A stretch of DNA of 64,000 nt. Source: Nicoliella spurrieriana. GTDB lineage: Bacteria > Bacillota > Bacilli > Lactobacillales > Lactobacillaceae. The notes under the pieces are model-generated. The model searched no databases and was not told where the DNA came from. It saw only the letters and a program-made list of their open reading frames with translations. Where the stretch lies: the NCBI RefSeq assembly GCF_023380205.1, contig NZ_CP093361.1:1578172-1642171 (forward strand), in the 5' to 3' direction. Shown here in pieces: positions 8,806 through 16,860 of the stretch. Each line of letters starts with the position of its first letter. The stretch's first letter is position 1. The position numbers and the translations under genes are program-made.

Positions 8806-10060
8806 TATCCCGCCCATCTAAGAAATAAATTGCTTGTAGTTTCACTTGTTTAGCCACTGCCATTACTTCCGCCTTAGTCACTGCCCGAATTCGATCGCAC
8901 CAGGTATCCACTGCCTCGTGTTGACGATTTAAGAGGCTATCTACTAACCGTTCATCAGATAATTGTCTTTGACTATCCAATCCAGATAAGCGCCCATTAA
9001 TCAAGTCAGCCTTAATGTTTGCTAACGACTCATCACTAAAATCACCATTTTGAATGTCAACTAACTGGTCATTAACAATTGAAATTACCTTTTCATGGTC
9101 ACTGGAGTTAATTCCAGTTTGCACCATCAATAGGCCAGACATCGTAGAGAAAGTGCTACTAGCATAATAAGCCAGGCTATATTTTTCCCGAACATTTCTA
9201 AATAGCTTCGACTGTGGCGTGCCACCAAACAAGCAGTTAAACAGCATGGACGCATACCGATCATCACTATCGTAGCGGACCGGTAGGTAGTACCCCATAT
9301 CTAATTTACTTTGCTTTAATGCCTGTTGTTCGGTTCGTTCAGCCACCTTCGTTAATGGGGTCCGATCAATTTTAACCGGATATTGATGTTCAGCTCGTTC
9401 CTTAAATTCAAGTTGGGTTATTTGCTCCTTAATTGACTGTTCATTTACGTCCCCTAGTACTGAAATTTGGACCTGGGCCTGGGTCAACATTTCCCGGTAG
9501 GCGTCATAGACCCCCTTGGCAGTGGTGGCTTGTAGTTGTTCCACGGTTCCTAATACAAACTCTGCGTAATTAGGTTCCCCCTGGTAGTAAAGTGCCCGTA
9601 ATTGGTTACTGGCGTAAAACTGCTTATCATCTGGAATCGATTTCACGTAATTGATTAGATTTTGTTTCTGCAATTCGAACGTCTGCGCTTGAAACGCACC
9701 GTCACTTGCCAAGGGGTTAAAAATAACCTGATTTAAGAAATTAACCGCCATTTTAAGGGTGGAATCATTGGTTGGTAAATACTTTTCATTTGGAAAACTA
9801 ATCACTAACCTTAAAATATGTAGCTTGCCATACTTTAAGACGTTGGCTCCAAACACCATCCCATACATCCGTGATAACTGCTTAGCTAGTAGTGATTGGG
9901 TCGGATAATCACCGTTACTAGTCTCCATTAATTCAGCCACAAGTGCGAGGTTGGCAAAGCGTGTGTGATCAAGCGGCTCAATAAAATCAACCGTGATGCT
10001 GGTACTTTTGAACTTAGTGGTCTTAACCACGTTTAATTTGACGCCGTTCATTAATTTCAA
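8789..10060 (-). CDS. M16 family peptidase-like protein (YmfF-like, non-catalytic partner)
   Basis: A 423-residue insulinase-fold protein. The N-terminal segment where HxxEH should lie (TRFANLALVAELMETSNGDY) contains no such motif, so this is the inactive partner typical of YmfF/YmfH pairs. The family motif region LFNCLFGG with downstream SLAYY is present. The start is a TTG at 10060, supported by GGGGAG eight bases upstream; an in-frame ATG nine bases later is too far from that site. It overlaps the downstream catalytic M16 gene by a few codons. Confidence 0.88.
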   Translation of the reverse strand: MKLMNGVKLNVVKTTKFKSTSITVDFIEPLDHTRFANLALVAELMETSNGDYPTQSLLAKQLSRMYGMVFGANVLKYGKLHILRLVISFPNEKYLPTNDSTLKMAVNFLNQVIFNPLASDGAFQAQTFELQKQNLINYVKSIPDDKQFYASNQLRALYYQGEPNYAEFVLGTVEQLQATTAKGVYDAYREMLTQAQVQISVLGDVNEQSIKEQITQLEFKERAEHQYPVKIDRTPLTKVAERTEQQALKQSKLDMGYYLPVRYDSDDRYASMLFNCLFGGTPQSKLFRNVREKYSLAYYASSTFSTMSGLLMVQTGINSSDHEKVISIVNDQLVDIQNGDFSDESLANIKADLINGRLSGLDSQRQLSDERLVDSLLNRQHEAVDTWCDRIRAVTKAEVMAVAKQVKLQAIYFLDGRDNDDSE

Positions 10061-10123
10061 ATCAAATTCTCCCCTTTAAATTTACATATTCTCTATGTTA
10101 AATTATGGGCACTAAAATATCAA

Positions 10124-10148
10124 ACAAAAAACGAGCGGATGCCCGTTT
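10124..10148 (-). terminator. Terminator of the amino-acid ABC transporter operon
   Basis: Minus strand AACGGGC-ATCC-GCTCGTT followed by TTTTTG, starting at the stop codon of the substrate-binding protein. Confidence 0.8.
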
Positions 10149-11001
10149 ATTTATCGTATTTTTTAAGGAGTGGTGAATCATATTGATTTCCGAACCACTT
10201 CTTGGTAATTTTTTTCAATTGACCGTTTTTCGCCATCTTCACTAGTGCGTCATTAATCTTATTTCTCAGGGTGGTATCACCCTTTCTGACCCCGACTGCT
10301 AATTTAGATTTGGGAAAAGCTCCCACATAGGTGCTATATTTATTTGGCGTTGATTCGTGTTTGATGTAGTAGTTTGCATAGGTACTATCAATCAATAGTC
10401 CACTGACCCGTTGGGCATTCAAATCAATAAATGCATCGGTAAATGAATCGTATAGTACTGGTTGGTGATTCTTGATCTTATCCTTTAGTAGCTTTGGTTG
10501 TTTGTCTAAGCTAATAATTTCGGAAGAGCCGGTTTGGGTCCCTAATTCCTTGCCCTGCATATCATTAAAGTTCCTGATATTAGACTTCTTCAACGAAACT
10601 AATTCCTGGTCATTATATAAGTAGGGTTTGGAAAAGGCAATCATCTTTGCCCGCTCTGGAGTAACCGTTAACCCATTCCAAATCAAATCGATGGTTCCAT
10701 TGCGTAGTTCGGTAACGTTCATCGACCAATCAATGGGTTGAAAGCTTACCTTGATTCCGTATTGTTTAAAGACCGCTCGTGCGAGGTCAATATCATAACC
10801 AGTAATCTTCCCCGCCTTAGTTTCAAATCCAAACGGAACAAAACTATCATCTAGCCCCACGACAACCTCTTTTTTCCGTTGGATCTTATTCCATGTGTTT
10901 TCGGTATTCGCCCGCTGGGTAACGGATTCACAACCACTAAGGCTCAATCCGACCACTGCAATTAAAAGCAGCGATAACCATTTATAAATTTTTTTCATCA
11001 T
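10147..11001 (-). CDS. Polar amino-acid ABC transporter substrate-binding lipoprotein
   Basis: A 284-residue extracellular solute-binding protein of family 3. The signal peptide ends in a lipobox (LSLSGC, lipidated Cys about residue 24), so the mature protein is anchored to the outer face of the membrane. Family signatures are GYDIDLARAVF, the motif DLIWNGLTVTPERA and a C-terminal KKITKKWFG segment. The ATG at 11001 follows AGGGGG by about six bases. It is the last gene of a permease-ATPase-binding protein operon controlled by a T-box leader, so the substrate is most likely the amino acid sensed by that T-box. I cannot settle which one. Confidence 0.92.
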   Translation of the reverse strand: MMKKIYKWLSLLLIAVVGLSLSGCESVTQRANTENTWNKIQRKKEVVVGLDDSFVPFGFETKAGKITGYDIDLARAVFKQYGIKVSFQPIDWSMNVTELRNGTIDLIWNGLTVTPERAKMIAFSKPYLYNDQELVSLKKSNIRNFNDMQGKELGTQTGSSEIISLDKQPKLLKDKIKNHQPVLYDSFTDAFIDLNAQRVSGLLIDSTYANYYIKHESTPNKYSTYVGAFPKSKLAVGVRKGDTTLRNKINDALVKMAKNGQLKKITKKWFGNQYDSPLLKKYDK

Positions 11002-11010
11002 TGGCACCCC

Positions 11011-11640
11011 CTATTTGACTGGTTGAACTTGTAACATATCATCTGCAACCTTCTTTGCAAAGTCCATATCATGGGTGATGACAATTTGAGTAACTCCGGT
11101 CTGCTTCAAGCTTTTGATAATCCGAGCTACTTCATCCCGTAAATTGGGGTCCAAAGCTGAAGTGGGTTCATCATAACAAATAATTTTTGGATTCATTGCT
11201 AGGGCCCGGACAATCGCAACCCGTTGTTTTTGTCCACCAGAAAGCTGGTATGGGTATAAGTCATCCTTCCCATCTAAATTCAACTCACCCATTAGTTGCT
11301 GGGCTTTTTGCTCTGCAACCGCTCGATCCTGTTTTAATACCAACTCTGGCGCTAGGGTGATGTTTTGAATCACGGTCAAGTTTGGAAATAATTGGAAGTC
11401 TTGGAAAACAACGCCGACAACGTTATTTTCACTAGCGGTGGGGTCAAATTGCTTTCCATCTAAGATGAATTCCCCAGCATCTAATTTTTCCAACCCACTA
11501 ATACAACGCAGGAGGGTGGTTTTCCCGGCCCCAGAGGGCCCAACTATACACATAATTTCATTGTCTTTAATTTGAGCATTCAAGTTGTTAATAATGGTTC
11601 GGTTCCCAAATTTTTTGGTAATATTCTTTAATTCAAGCAT
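11011..11640 (-). CDS. Amino-acid ABC transporter ATP-binding protein
   Basis: A 209-residue ATPase subunit of a polar amino-acid importer. Walker A is GPSGAGKTT, the signature is LSGGQKQR, Walker B is IICYDEPTSALDP and the switch His is in ITHDMDFA, so all catalytic motifs are intact. It is a little shorter than the usual 240 residues, at the C-terminal end. The ATG at 11640 is preceded by AAGGGGG; earlier in-frame codons overlap that site. It lies between the permease and the binding-protein genes with gaps of under 25 bases. Confidence 0.94.
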   Translation of the reverse strand: MLELKNITKKFGNRTIINNLNAQIKDNEIMCIVGPSGAGKTTLLRCISGLEKLDAGEFILDGKQFDPTASENNVVGVVFQDFQLFPNLTVIQNITLAPELVLKQDRAVAEQKAQQLMGELNLDGKDDLYPYQLSGGQKQRVAIVRALAMNPKIICYDEPTSALDPNLRDEVARIIKSLKQTGVTQIVITHDMDFAKKVADDMLQVQPVK

Positions 11641-11661
11641 TCTGATTTCCCCCTTCAAAAA

Positions 11662-12315
11662 TTATTTCCAGTAACTGTAGTGTTTTTCAACGCGCCGTAG
11701 GATAAAGGTCAAAATGGCGGTTAATGCTAAGTAGATTACTGCTACTAGGACTAATGGTAATAATGTAACATCCCTAGCCGAAGCAACGTTTCCGGCTCTA
11801 AGTAAATCACCAATTCCAATTACGTAAACTAGTGATGAATCCTTAATCAGATTAATAACCTCATTTCCGATTGAAGGAATTACGATCTTAACCACCTGTG
11901 GAACCACGATTTTTCTAAACGTCTGCCAATACGATAACCGTAATACCCGTGCACTTTCGTATTGACCCTTGGGTACCGATTGTAAACCGCCCCGGAAAAT
12001 TTCAGCAAAGTATGCAGTGTAGTTTAGAATAAACGCGAATAGTGCAGCATCAAATCTTGGAAAGACAATTTGAATGCCGGGCATCATTGGTAACCCATAG
12101 AACACAAAAATCAATTGAAGTAACAATGGACTCCCCCGCATGATCCAAACGTAGAATTCCAAGACCGCCTTTAACGGCTTAAACTTAGAAATTAATCCCA
12201 CCCCGGCAACAATTCCTAATGGAATTGAAAAGATTAGGGTCAAGAAGAAAATCTGCAGAGTCGTCTGCACCCCCGAAAGTAACGATGGTAAAATTTCAAC
12301 AATATAATTAAGCAT
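11662..12315 (-). CDS. Amino-acid ABC transporter permease
   Basis: A 217-residue membrane protein of the HisM/GlnP type with about five membrane helices. The EAA loop that contacts the ATPase is visible as the segment SVPKGQYESARVLRLSYWQ. It starts at the ATG at 12315 behind AAGGGGAG. It is the first gene after the T-box leader, so transcription of the whole permease-ATPase-binding protein operon depends on antitermination there. Confidence 0.93.
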   Translation of the reverse strand: MLNYIVEILPSLLSGVQTTLQIFFLTLIFSIPLGIVAGVGLISKFKPLKAVLEFYVWIMRGSPLLLQLIFVFYGLPMMPGIQIVFPRFDAALFAFILNYTAYFAEIFRGGLQSVPKGQYESARVLRLSYWQTFRKIVVPQVVKIVIPSIGNEVINLIKDSSLVYVIGIGDLLRAGNVASARDVTLLPLVLVAVIYLALTAILTFILRRVEKHYSYWK

Positions 12316-12335
12316 TGGCTAGCTCCCCTTTCAAA

Positions 12336-12370
12336 ATAAAAAGTCCCCTTAGAAATTAATCTAAGAGGAC
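12336..12370 (-). terminator. Second T-box terminator
   Basis: Minus strand GTCCTCTTAGA, loop, TCTAAGGGGAC then TTTTTATTTT, the last barrier before the permease start codon. Confidence 0.85.
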
Positions 12371-12436
12371 GTATCAACGTGGTTCCACCTCAATTTGTAA
12401 TCTGCTTACACAAATTACCTCAGTGAGTTCAGTAAA

Positions 12437-12476
12437 TAAAAAAGTCCCCTTAAGCCATTGAATGGCTTAAGAGGAC
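12437..12476 (-). terminator. First T-box terminator
   Basis: Minus strand GTCCTCTTAAGCCATT paired with AATGGCTTAAGGGGAC (one G-U pair) followed by six T. It competes with the antiterminator formed by AGGTGGAACC and TCCTC. Confidence 0.88.
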
Positions 12477-12714
12477 GATTTCAATCGTGGTTCCACCTCA
12501 AATTTTTTCACTGTTCACACAGCAAAACTCAATGAGTTTATTTACTAAACTACAACAATAACGCGTTAAAACGGTAATTTCCTACTAATCTTCAGAAATA
12601 ACGACTCCCAGGCGTGAATAAATCATGCCATCCACCTACATCCCATCACCGTAGGCTCTCTGTAGAACAACATTGAATAAATTCCTGATCAACATCTTTA
12701 ATTTAATTAAGGTA

Positions 12715-12743
12715 ATCATATAGCATTAATCCATATTCGTCAA
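12715..12743 (-). promoter_or_regulatory. Promoter of the amino-acid transporter T-box operon
   Basis: Minus strand TTGACG (12743-12738), a 17-base spacer, TATGAT (12720-12715). It begins about ten bases past the minD stop codon, so the transporter operon is transcribed separately from minCD, although I see no terminator for minCD in between. Confidence 0.75.
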
Positions 12744-12751
12744 GTTATTTA

Positions 12752-13555
12752 TTAATCTTTTCTAGAAAATAACCGACTCCAAAATGATTTCTGGGGTTTG
12801 GCAATTTTGTTAATATCCATTAATGGCACCGTCTCACCGGTTAGTCGTCTAGAAATGTTACGATACCCCTGTGATGCTGGATTCTCAGGGTTCATTACGA
12901 TGGGTTCACCATGGTTAGAAGTCTTAATAACCTCGTCATCATCAATTACGATTCCAAGCAATGGAATTCCTAAGTGCTGGGTAATTTCGTCGATATCCAT
13001 GGTATCGCCATCTTCCATCATGTTAGTTCTAATCCGGTTAATAATTAATTGCGGCTTATCCTGAAGTGGATGTTGTTCTAATAATCCAATCACCCGATCA
13101 GCATCTCGAACTGCAGAAATTTCAGGAGTCGTAACAATAATGGCCCCATCAGCACCGGCAATGGCGTTCAAAAAGCCCTGTTCAATTCCAGCCGGACAAT
13201 CGATAAAGACATAGTCAAATTCTTGTTTAATCTCGTTTACAATCGTCTTAACCTGCTCTGGATTTAAAGCGTTCTTATTGGTGTTTTGGGCAGCAGGTAA
13301 CACGTAAAGGCTGTCAAAACGCTTATCCTTAATTAAGGCTTGCCGTAATTTAGCCCGCCCGGAAGCAACATCAACAATGTCGTAAATAATTCGATTATCT
13401 AAGCCCAAGATAACATCTAAGTTCCGTAATCCAATATCCAAGTCCATTAAACAGACTTTTTTACCCATCAGGGCTAACGCCACCCCGACGTTAGCGGAGG
13501 TCGTCGTTTTACCAACGCCACCCTTACCAGAAGTAACAACGATTGCTCTCCCCAT
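12752..13555 (-). CDS. minD: Septum site-determining protein MinD
   Basis: MinD is the membrane-associated ATPase that brings MinC to the poles and so restricts FtsZ rings to midcell. The 267-residue protein has the deviant Walker A motif GKGGVGKTT at residues 10-18, the switch DLDIGLRNLD, and a C-terminal amphipathic membrane-targeting segment (KSFWSRLFSRKD). The ATG at 13555 lies behind GGAGGAATTC and overlaps the minC stop by one base, so the two are translationally coupled. No minE or divIVA is in the window. Confidence 0.97.
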   Translation of the reverse strand: MGRAIVVTSGKGGVGKTTTSANVGVALALMGKKVCLMDLDIGLRNLDVILGLDNRIIYDIVDVASGRAKLRQALIKDKRFDSLYVLPAAQNTNKNALNPEQVKTIVNEIKQEFDYVFIDCPAGIEQGFLNAIAGADGAIIVTTPEISAVRDADRVIGLLEQHPLQDKPQLIINRIRTNMMEDGDTMDIDEITQHLGIPLLGIVIDDDEVIKTSNHGEPIVMNPENPASQGYRNISRRLTGETVPLMDINKIAKPQKSFWSRLFSRKD

Positions 13556-14220
13556 TACAGAATTCCTCCAATTCGATTATAAAATTTAGGATTAATTTGT
13601 TTTAATCCGCTTACCTTACCATAATCTAATGTGTGTAAATCATTCACATATGCGACGTTTTGAAAAGAATTTTGAACCTGCTTATCAGCAACGATATCAA
13701 ATTGTTCACCAATTCTAATTTGTTGCGCACTATGTAAGTCACCAACGATTAGCTTATCTTCAGCATTGGGAGCCCCCGCTTGCACGATTCCATAAACGCT
13801 GCCCAATACATAGATATTACCATCGGTAACCAACTTGCCACCTTCATTTACAACCCCCAAAAACAAAACGTCGCCCTTAGCCCTATAGACCTGTCCATTT
13901 CTAATGATTTGAGCCACAATGTGGACGTTCTCATCCTCTTTGATCCGATTAGCATCAGCGATGGAAATCACTTCACTACTGATTCCATCCATTATTAAAT
14001 GGGGGTATTGTTCAAAGACCTGCCCCACCACCTTAGATTGCTCATCTGAAAGAAGACGGCGCCCAGTGATTACCTCTAAATGCATTCGTTTAGTAGGATA
14101 ATCTTGATTTAATTTAGCCAGGAGGGTTTCTAACTCCTTTTGAATATCAGAAATTGACGCCCCCTCGTTCAGCACCAATTCGTACCCGTTCTGGGTTCCC
14201 TTTAAGCTAACTGCTTTCAA
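13555..14220 (-). CDS. minC: Septum site-determining protein MinC
   Basis: MinC is the FtsZ-polymerisation inhibitor that acts with MinD. The 221-residue protein has a small N-terminal domain and a C-terminal beta-helical domain, with the run of Gly and Val seen in GDVLFLGVVNEGGKL and NIYVLGSVYGIVQAGAP. Translation starts at a TTG at 14220, supported by GGAGG seven bases upstream. It sits between mreD and minD, giving an mreB-mreC-mreD-minC-minD cluster for cell shape and division as in Bacillus. Confidence 0.94.
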   Translation of the reverse strand: MKAVSLKGTQNGYELVLNEGASISDIQKELETLLAKLNQDYPTKRMHLEVITGRRLLSDEQSKVVGQVFEQYPHLIMDGISSEVISIADANRIKEDENVHIVAQIIRNGQVYRAKGDVLFLGVVNEGGKLVTDGNIYVLGSVYGIVQAGAPNAEDKLIVGDLHSAQQIRIGEQFDIVADKQVQNSFQNVAYVNDLHTLDYGKVSGLKQINPKFYNRIGGIL

Positions 14221-14231
14221 ATCAATTCCTC

Positions 14232-14759
14232 CTATTCCTTTTCTCGATAATGATCAAATAGTAGCGAAACCGGATAATAAGTAATAATAAATAAAACTAA
14301 GTTAAACGCAAGGCTAGGTCCCAGTACCGAGACCAAAAAGTTAGTCGCAGTAATATTAGCCAAGTGTACAAACCGGTTCGCTAGAAACGAAAACGACATG
14401 GAAATCGTTACGCCAATAAAATAGATTAAAAATCCAGAAATAAAGGTTGCGGATAGGTATCGATATGAAAGTCGGCAAATATAAATCGCCAGTGGGAGGA
14501 TAAATACAAACACCCCGAGGGTCCCAAAGTAAAAAGTATCCATAACGAATCCGGTCACAAACGCCCAAATCCCTAAATGTAAGTTAACTTCATTTTCGAA
14601 CATTAGTCCAAAAATTAACCATAATAAAGTAATACATGGTACAAATGACTGTACTCCAAACAGCTGTTTACTAAAGATTTGGCTAACTGATCCATCCAAG
14701 CAAAAGGCAATGTACAAGCCAATTGGAAATACGAACCGTAACGGTGAATTCCTTAGCAT
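14232..14759 (-). CDS. mreD: Rod shape-determining protein MreD
   Basis: MreD is an integral membrane component of the elongasome. This 175-residue protein is almost entirely hydrophobic, with five or six predicted membrane helices. MreD sequences diverge strongly, so the assignment leans on size, topology and the position directly after mreC and before minC. The ATG at 14759 is preceded by AGGGGGAATTG. Confidence 0.9.
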   Translation of the reverse strand: MLRNSPLRFVFPIGLYIAFCLDGSVSQIFSKQLFGVQSFVPCITLLWLIFGLMFENEVNLHLGIWAFVTGFVMDTFYFGTLGVFVFILPLAIYICRLSYRYLSATFISGFLIYFIGVTISMSFSFLANRFVHLANITATNFLVSVLGPSLAFNLVLFIITYYPVSLLFDHYREKE

Positions 14760-14773
14760 TTCAATTCCCCCTA

Positions 14774-15622
14774 CTAATTGCGACTAGCAACCGTCACCGC
14801 TTCAATATCATTTAAGTCAGCGGCCGGGCTAATATAAATTTTAGATGATAATCCATAGTCATCGTTAGAAACCTTAGCAACCTTTCCAATATAGAGTCCC
14901 TTAGGAGTAACGCCACCTAGTCCACTAGTATAAACCTTTTGGCCCACCTTGATTTTGGCCTTAGCGGTAATATTCCCCATTTCAATCAGTCCAGTTGTTT
15001 TATTATAGCCAGAAATAATTCCGTTAATGACCTTGCCACCATTGGCATTCACTTCAATTGCAAACCGATTGGTAGCTGCATTGTTATTCGTAATTAATTC
15101 TACCTTACTATTGGTCTTATTCACTTCTGCAACCCGGCCAGCTAGTCCGGTATCCACTAAGACCGGCATGTTCTTCTTAACTCCAGCATTAGCCCCCCGA
15201 TTAATAATAATCTGATTTTGCCATGATGACGGGGTGCGGGTAATTACAGCGGCATTGATCGACTTGTAGCTAGTCAAAGTATCATTTAGCTTTAGTTGGC
15301 TCTTTAACTTCGCATTTTCCTTTTGTAATGCGGCATCACGAACTTGCGTTGAGGTAATCTGATTAACCCGCTTACTCAATACCTGATTTTCCTGATAGGT
15401 ATTCAACAGGGTACCAATCGACCCCACACCGTTACTAACGATGTTCACCGGGGTTGAAACAATCGTATCGGTAAAGCCTGCCACATCGTTTCCAAATTGT
15501 TGGATTAATGGTGGCGTCGCCTTGCGGTTACGCACCGCAACTGAAAACGTCATTAACCCGATGCTAATTACAACGCACAACATGACAATTACCAATTTTC
15601 GATTGGAGAAAAACTTGTGCAT
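14774..15622 (-). CDS. mreC: Rod shape-determining protein MreC
   Basis: MreC links the cytoplasmic MreB filaments to the peptidoglycan synthases outside. The 282-residue protein has one N-terminal membrane helix (about residues 9-28), a coiled coil (about 70-105, LSKRVNQITSTQVRDAALQK), and the beta-rich extracellular domain with the conserved VITRTPSSWQNQIIINRG segment. It begins at the ATG at 15622 after GGAGGGG. A hairpin between mreB and mreC may reduce its expression relative to mreB. Confidence 0.96.
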   Translation of the reverse strand: MHKFFSNRKLVIVMLCVVISIGLMTFSVAVRNRKATPPLIQQFGNDVAGFTDTIVSTPVNIVSNGVGSIGTLLNTYQENQVLSKRVNQITSTQVRDAALQKENAKLKSQLKLNDTLTSYKSINAAVITRTPSSWQNQIIINRGANAGVKKNMPVLVDTGLAGRVAEVNKTNSKVELITNNNAATNRFAIEVNANGGKVINGIISGYNKTTGLIEMGNITAKAKIKVGQKVYTSGLGGVTPKGLYIGKVAKVSNDDYGLSSKIYISPAADLNDIEAVTVASRN

Positions 15623-15649
15623 AATTGCCCCTCCATAGATTTTAATTTA

Positions 15650-15683
15650 TAAAAACAAAAGCGGGAAGCATTAAACCTCCCGC
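15650..15683 (-). terminator. Hairpin terminator between mreB and mreC
   Basis: Minus strand GCGGGAG, a loop of about eight bases, CTTCCCGC, followed by TTTTGTTTTT. It sits inside an otherwise co-directional cluster, so it probably works as an attenuator that leaves mreB more abundant than mreCD-minCD. Confidence 0.75.
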
Positions 15684-15700
15684 AGTGATTGTTTTTTTCT

Positions 15701-16705
15701 TTATTTTTTCTTCATTACATCAATACTCTTTAGTGATTCACCAGTTCCGATTGCAACACAATCAAGCGGGTCTTTAGCAATTGATACTGGAACCTGAGTC
15801 TCATCTGAAATCACTTCAGAAAGGTTTTTAAGCAATGCACCACCACCGGTAAGTACGATTCCATGATCGATAACATCGGCAGCAATTTCTGGAGAAGTTT
15901 CTTCAAGCGTTTCCTTAACGGTTCCGATAATCTCTAAAATTGGTTCGTGAATAGCAGTGGAAATATCTTCAGCTGAAATTTCAACCGCTTTTGGTAATCC
16001 AGTCAAGAGGTAACGACCACGAACAGTAGTCCCTTCGATGTTCTTAGCATCATCTAGTGATGCGGAACCGATTTCCCACTTCAGACGTTCTGCAGTTCTT
16101 TCACCAATTAATAAATTATGCTTTTTACGAACGTAAGTCGCAATCGCTTCGTTCAACTTATCACCAGCAACCCGAAGTGAGCGACTGGATACGATTCCAC
16201 CTAATGAAATCGTAGCAACATCGGTCGTTCCACCACCAATATCAACTACCATACTACCAGTGGGATCCATGATTGGTAATCCGGCTCCAATCGCAGCAGC
16301 AAATGGTTCTTCAATTACATAAGCATCACGTGCTCCAGCAACCCGGGTGGCATCGATCACGGCTCGTTTTTCAACTTCAGTAATTCCACTAGGAACACAA
16401 ACCATAACGTATGGCTTACCGCTTGAATGCCCCAATGTCTTTGTAATGTAGTATTTAAGCATGGCAACAGTCGTATCGTAGTCAGCGATTACCCCGTCCT
16501 TCATTGGCCGAATTGCCTTAATACTTGCAGGCGTTCTTCCAATCATATTACGAGCTTCTTCACCAACGGATACAATTGCTCCAGTTTTGGTATTTTTAGC
16601 AACAACTGAGGGTTCTCTTAAAACGATTCCCTTTCCCTCAACGTACACAATGGTATTTGCTGTTCCTAAGTCAATCCCAATGTTTTTCGTTCCAAATCCA
16701 AACAC
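15701..16705 (-). CDS. mreB: Rod shape-determining protein MreB
   Basis: MreB is the actin-like protein that guides lateral wall synthesis. The 334-residue protein shows the phosphate-1 motif DLGTANT, the phosphate-2 region [12 protein letters not shown] and the adenosine motif LTGGGALL. I use the GTG at 16705 because homologues begin [14 protein letters not shown] and GAAGGG lies nine bases upstream; the in-frame ATG at 16714 abuts that site. A second MreB-family gene (mbl) lies near 40 kb. Confidence 0.96.
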   Translation of the reverse strand: MFGFGTKNIGIDLGTANTIVYVEGKGIVLREPSVVAKNTKTGAIVSVGEEARNMIGRTPASIKAIRPMKDGVIADYDTTVAMLKYYITKTLGHSSGKPYVMVCVPSGITEVEKRAVIDATRVAGARDAYVIEEPFAAAIGAGLPIMDPTGSMVVDIGGGTTDVATISLGGIVSSRSLRVAGDKLNEAIATYVRKKHNLLIGERTAERLKWEIGSASLDDAKNIEGTTVRGRYLLTGLPKAVEISAEDISTAIHEPILEIIGTVKETLEETSPEIAADVIDHGIVLTGGGALLKNLSEVISDETQVPVSIAKDPLDCVAIGTGESLKSIDVMKKK

Positions 16706-16755
16706 GACGTTCATCCCTTCGTACTCATATCAACGATATAAATTTATCAATTTTA

Positions 16756-16761
16756 GTATAT
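16756..16761 (-). promoter_or_regulatory. Likely -10 element of the mreB promoter
   Basis: Minus strand TATACT about 40 bases upstream of the mreB start. The -35 region (TTTAAT at 17 bases) is poor, so only the -10 is marked. Confidence 0.4.
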
Positions 16762-16860
16762 CATATTTTTATCAGAATTAAATCACTCTTAATTATTTTA
16801 AGCAAAGTAATGGCCATAATAAATGCTTTTGTAAACAATTTAACCATTAGTTAAACATTA

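Larger units (their letters stand above)
12336..12705 (-). promoter_or_regulatory. T-box leader with two successive antiterminator/terminator modules
   Basis: This 370-base leader fills most of the gap between minD and the ABC permease. Reading on the minus strand, the AGAGAG element of Stem I lies at about 12661-12655, the 3' side GGGAGT near 12607, and the Stem III region with AGTAGG near 12580. Two copies of AGGTGGAACCACG then follow (12498-12486 and 12390-12378), each with its own GTCCTC...GGGGAC terminator. Only the first copy has Stem I upstream. T-boxes bind uncharged tRNA and switch off termination. The specifier is either CAC (His) or ACG (Thr) depending on the alignment. The bulge UGGA predicts a U discriminator, which fits neither well. 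Confidence 0.88.

Noticed and set aside
8789-10060. M16 protein lacking HxxEH as a decayed gene
   Set aside because: An inactive partner encoded next to an active one is the normal arrangement for this family pair.
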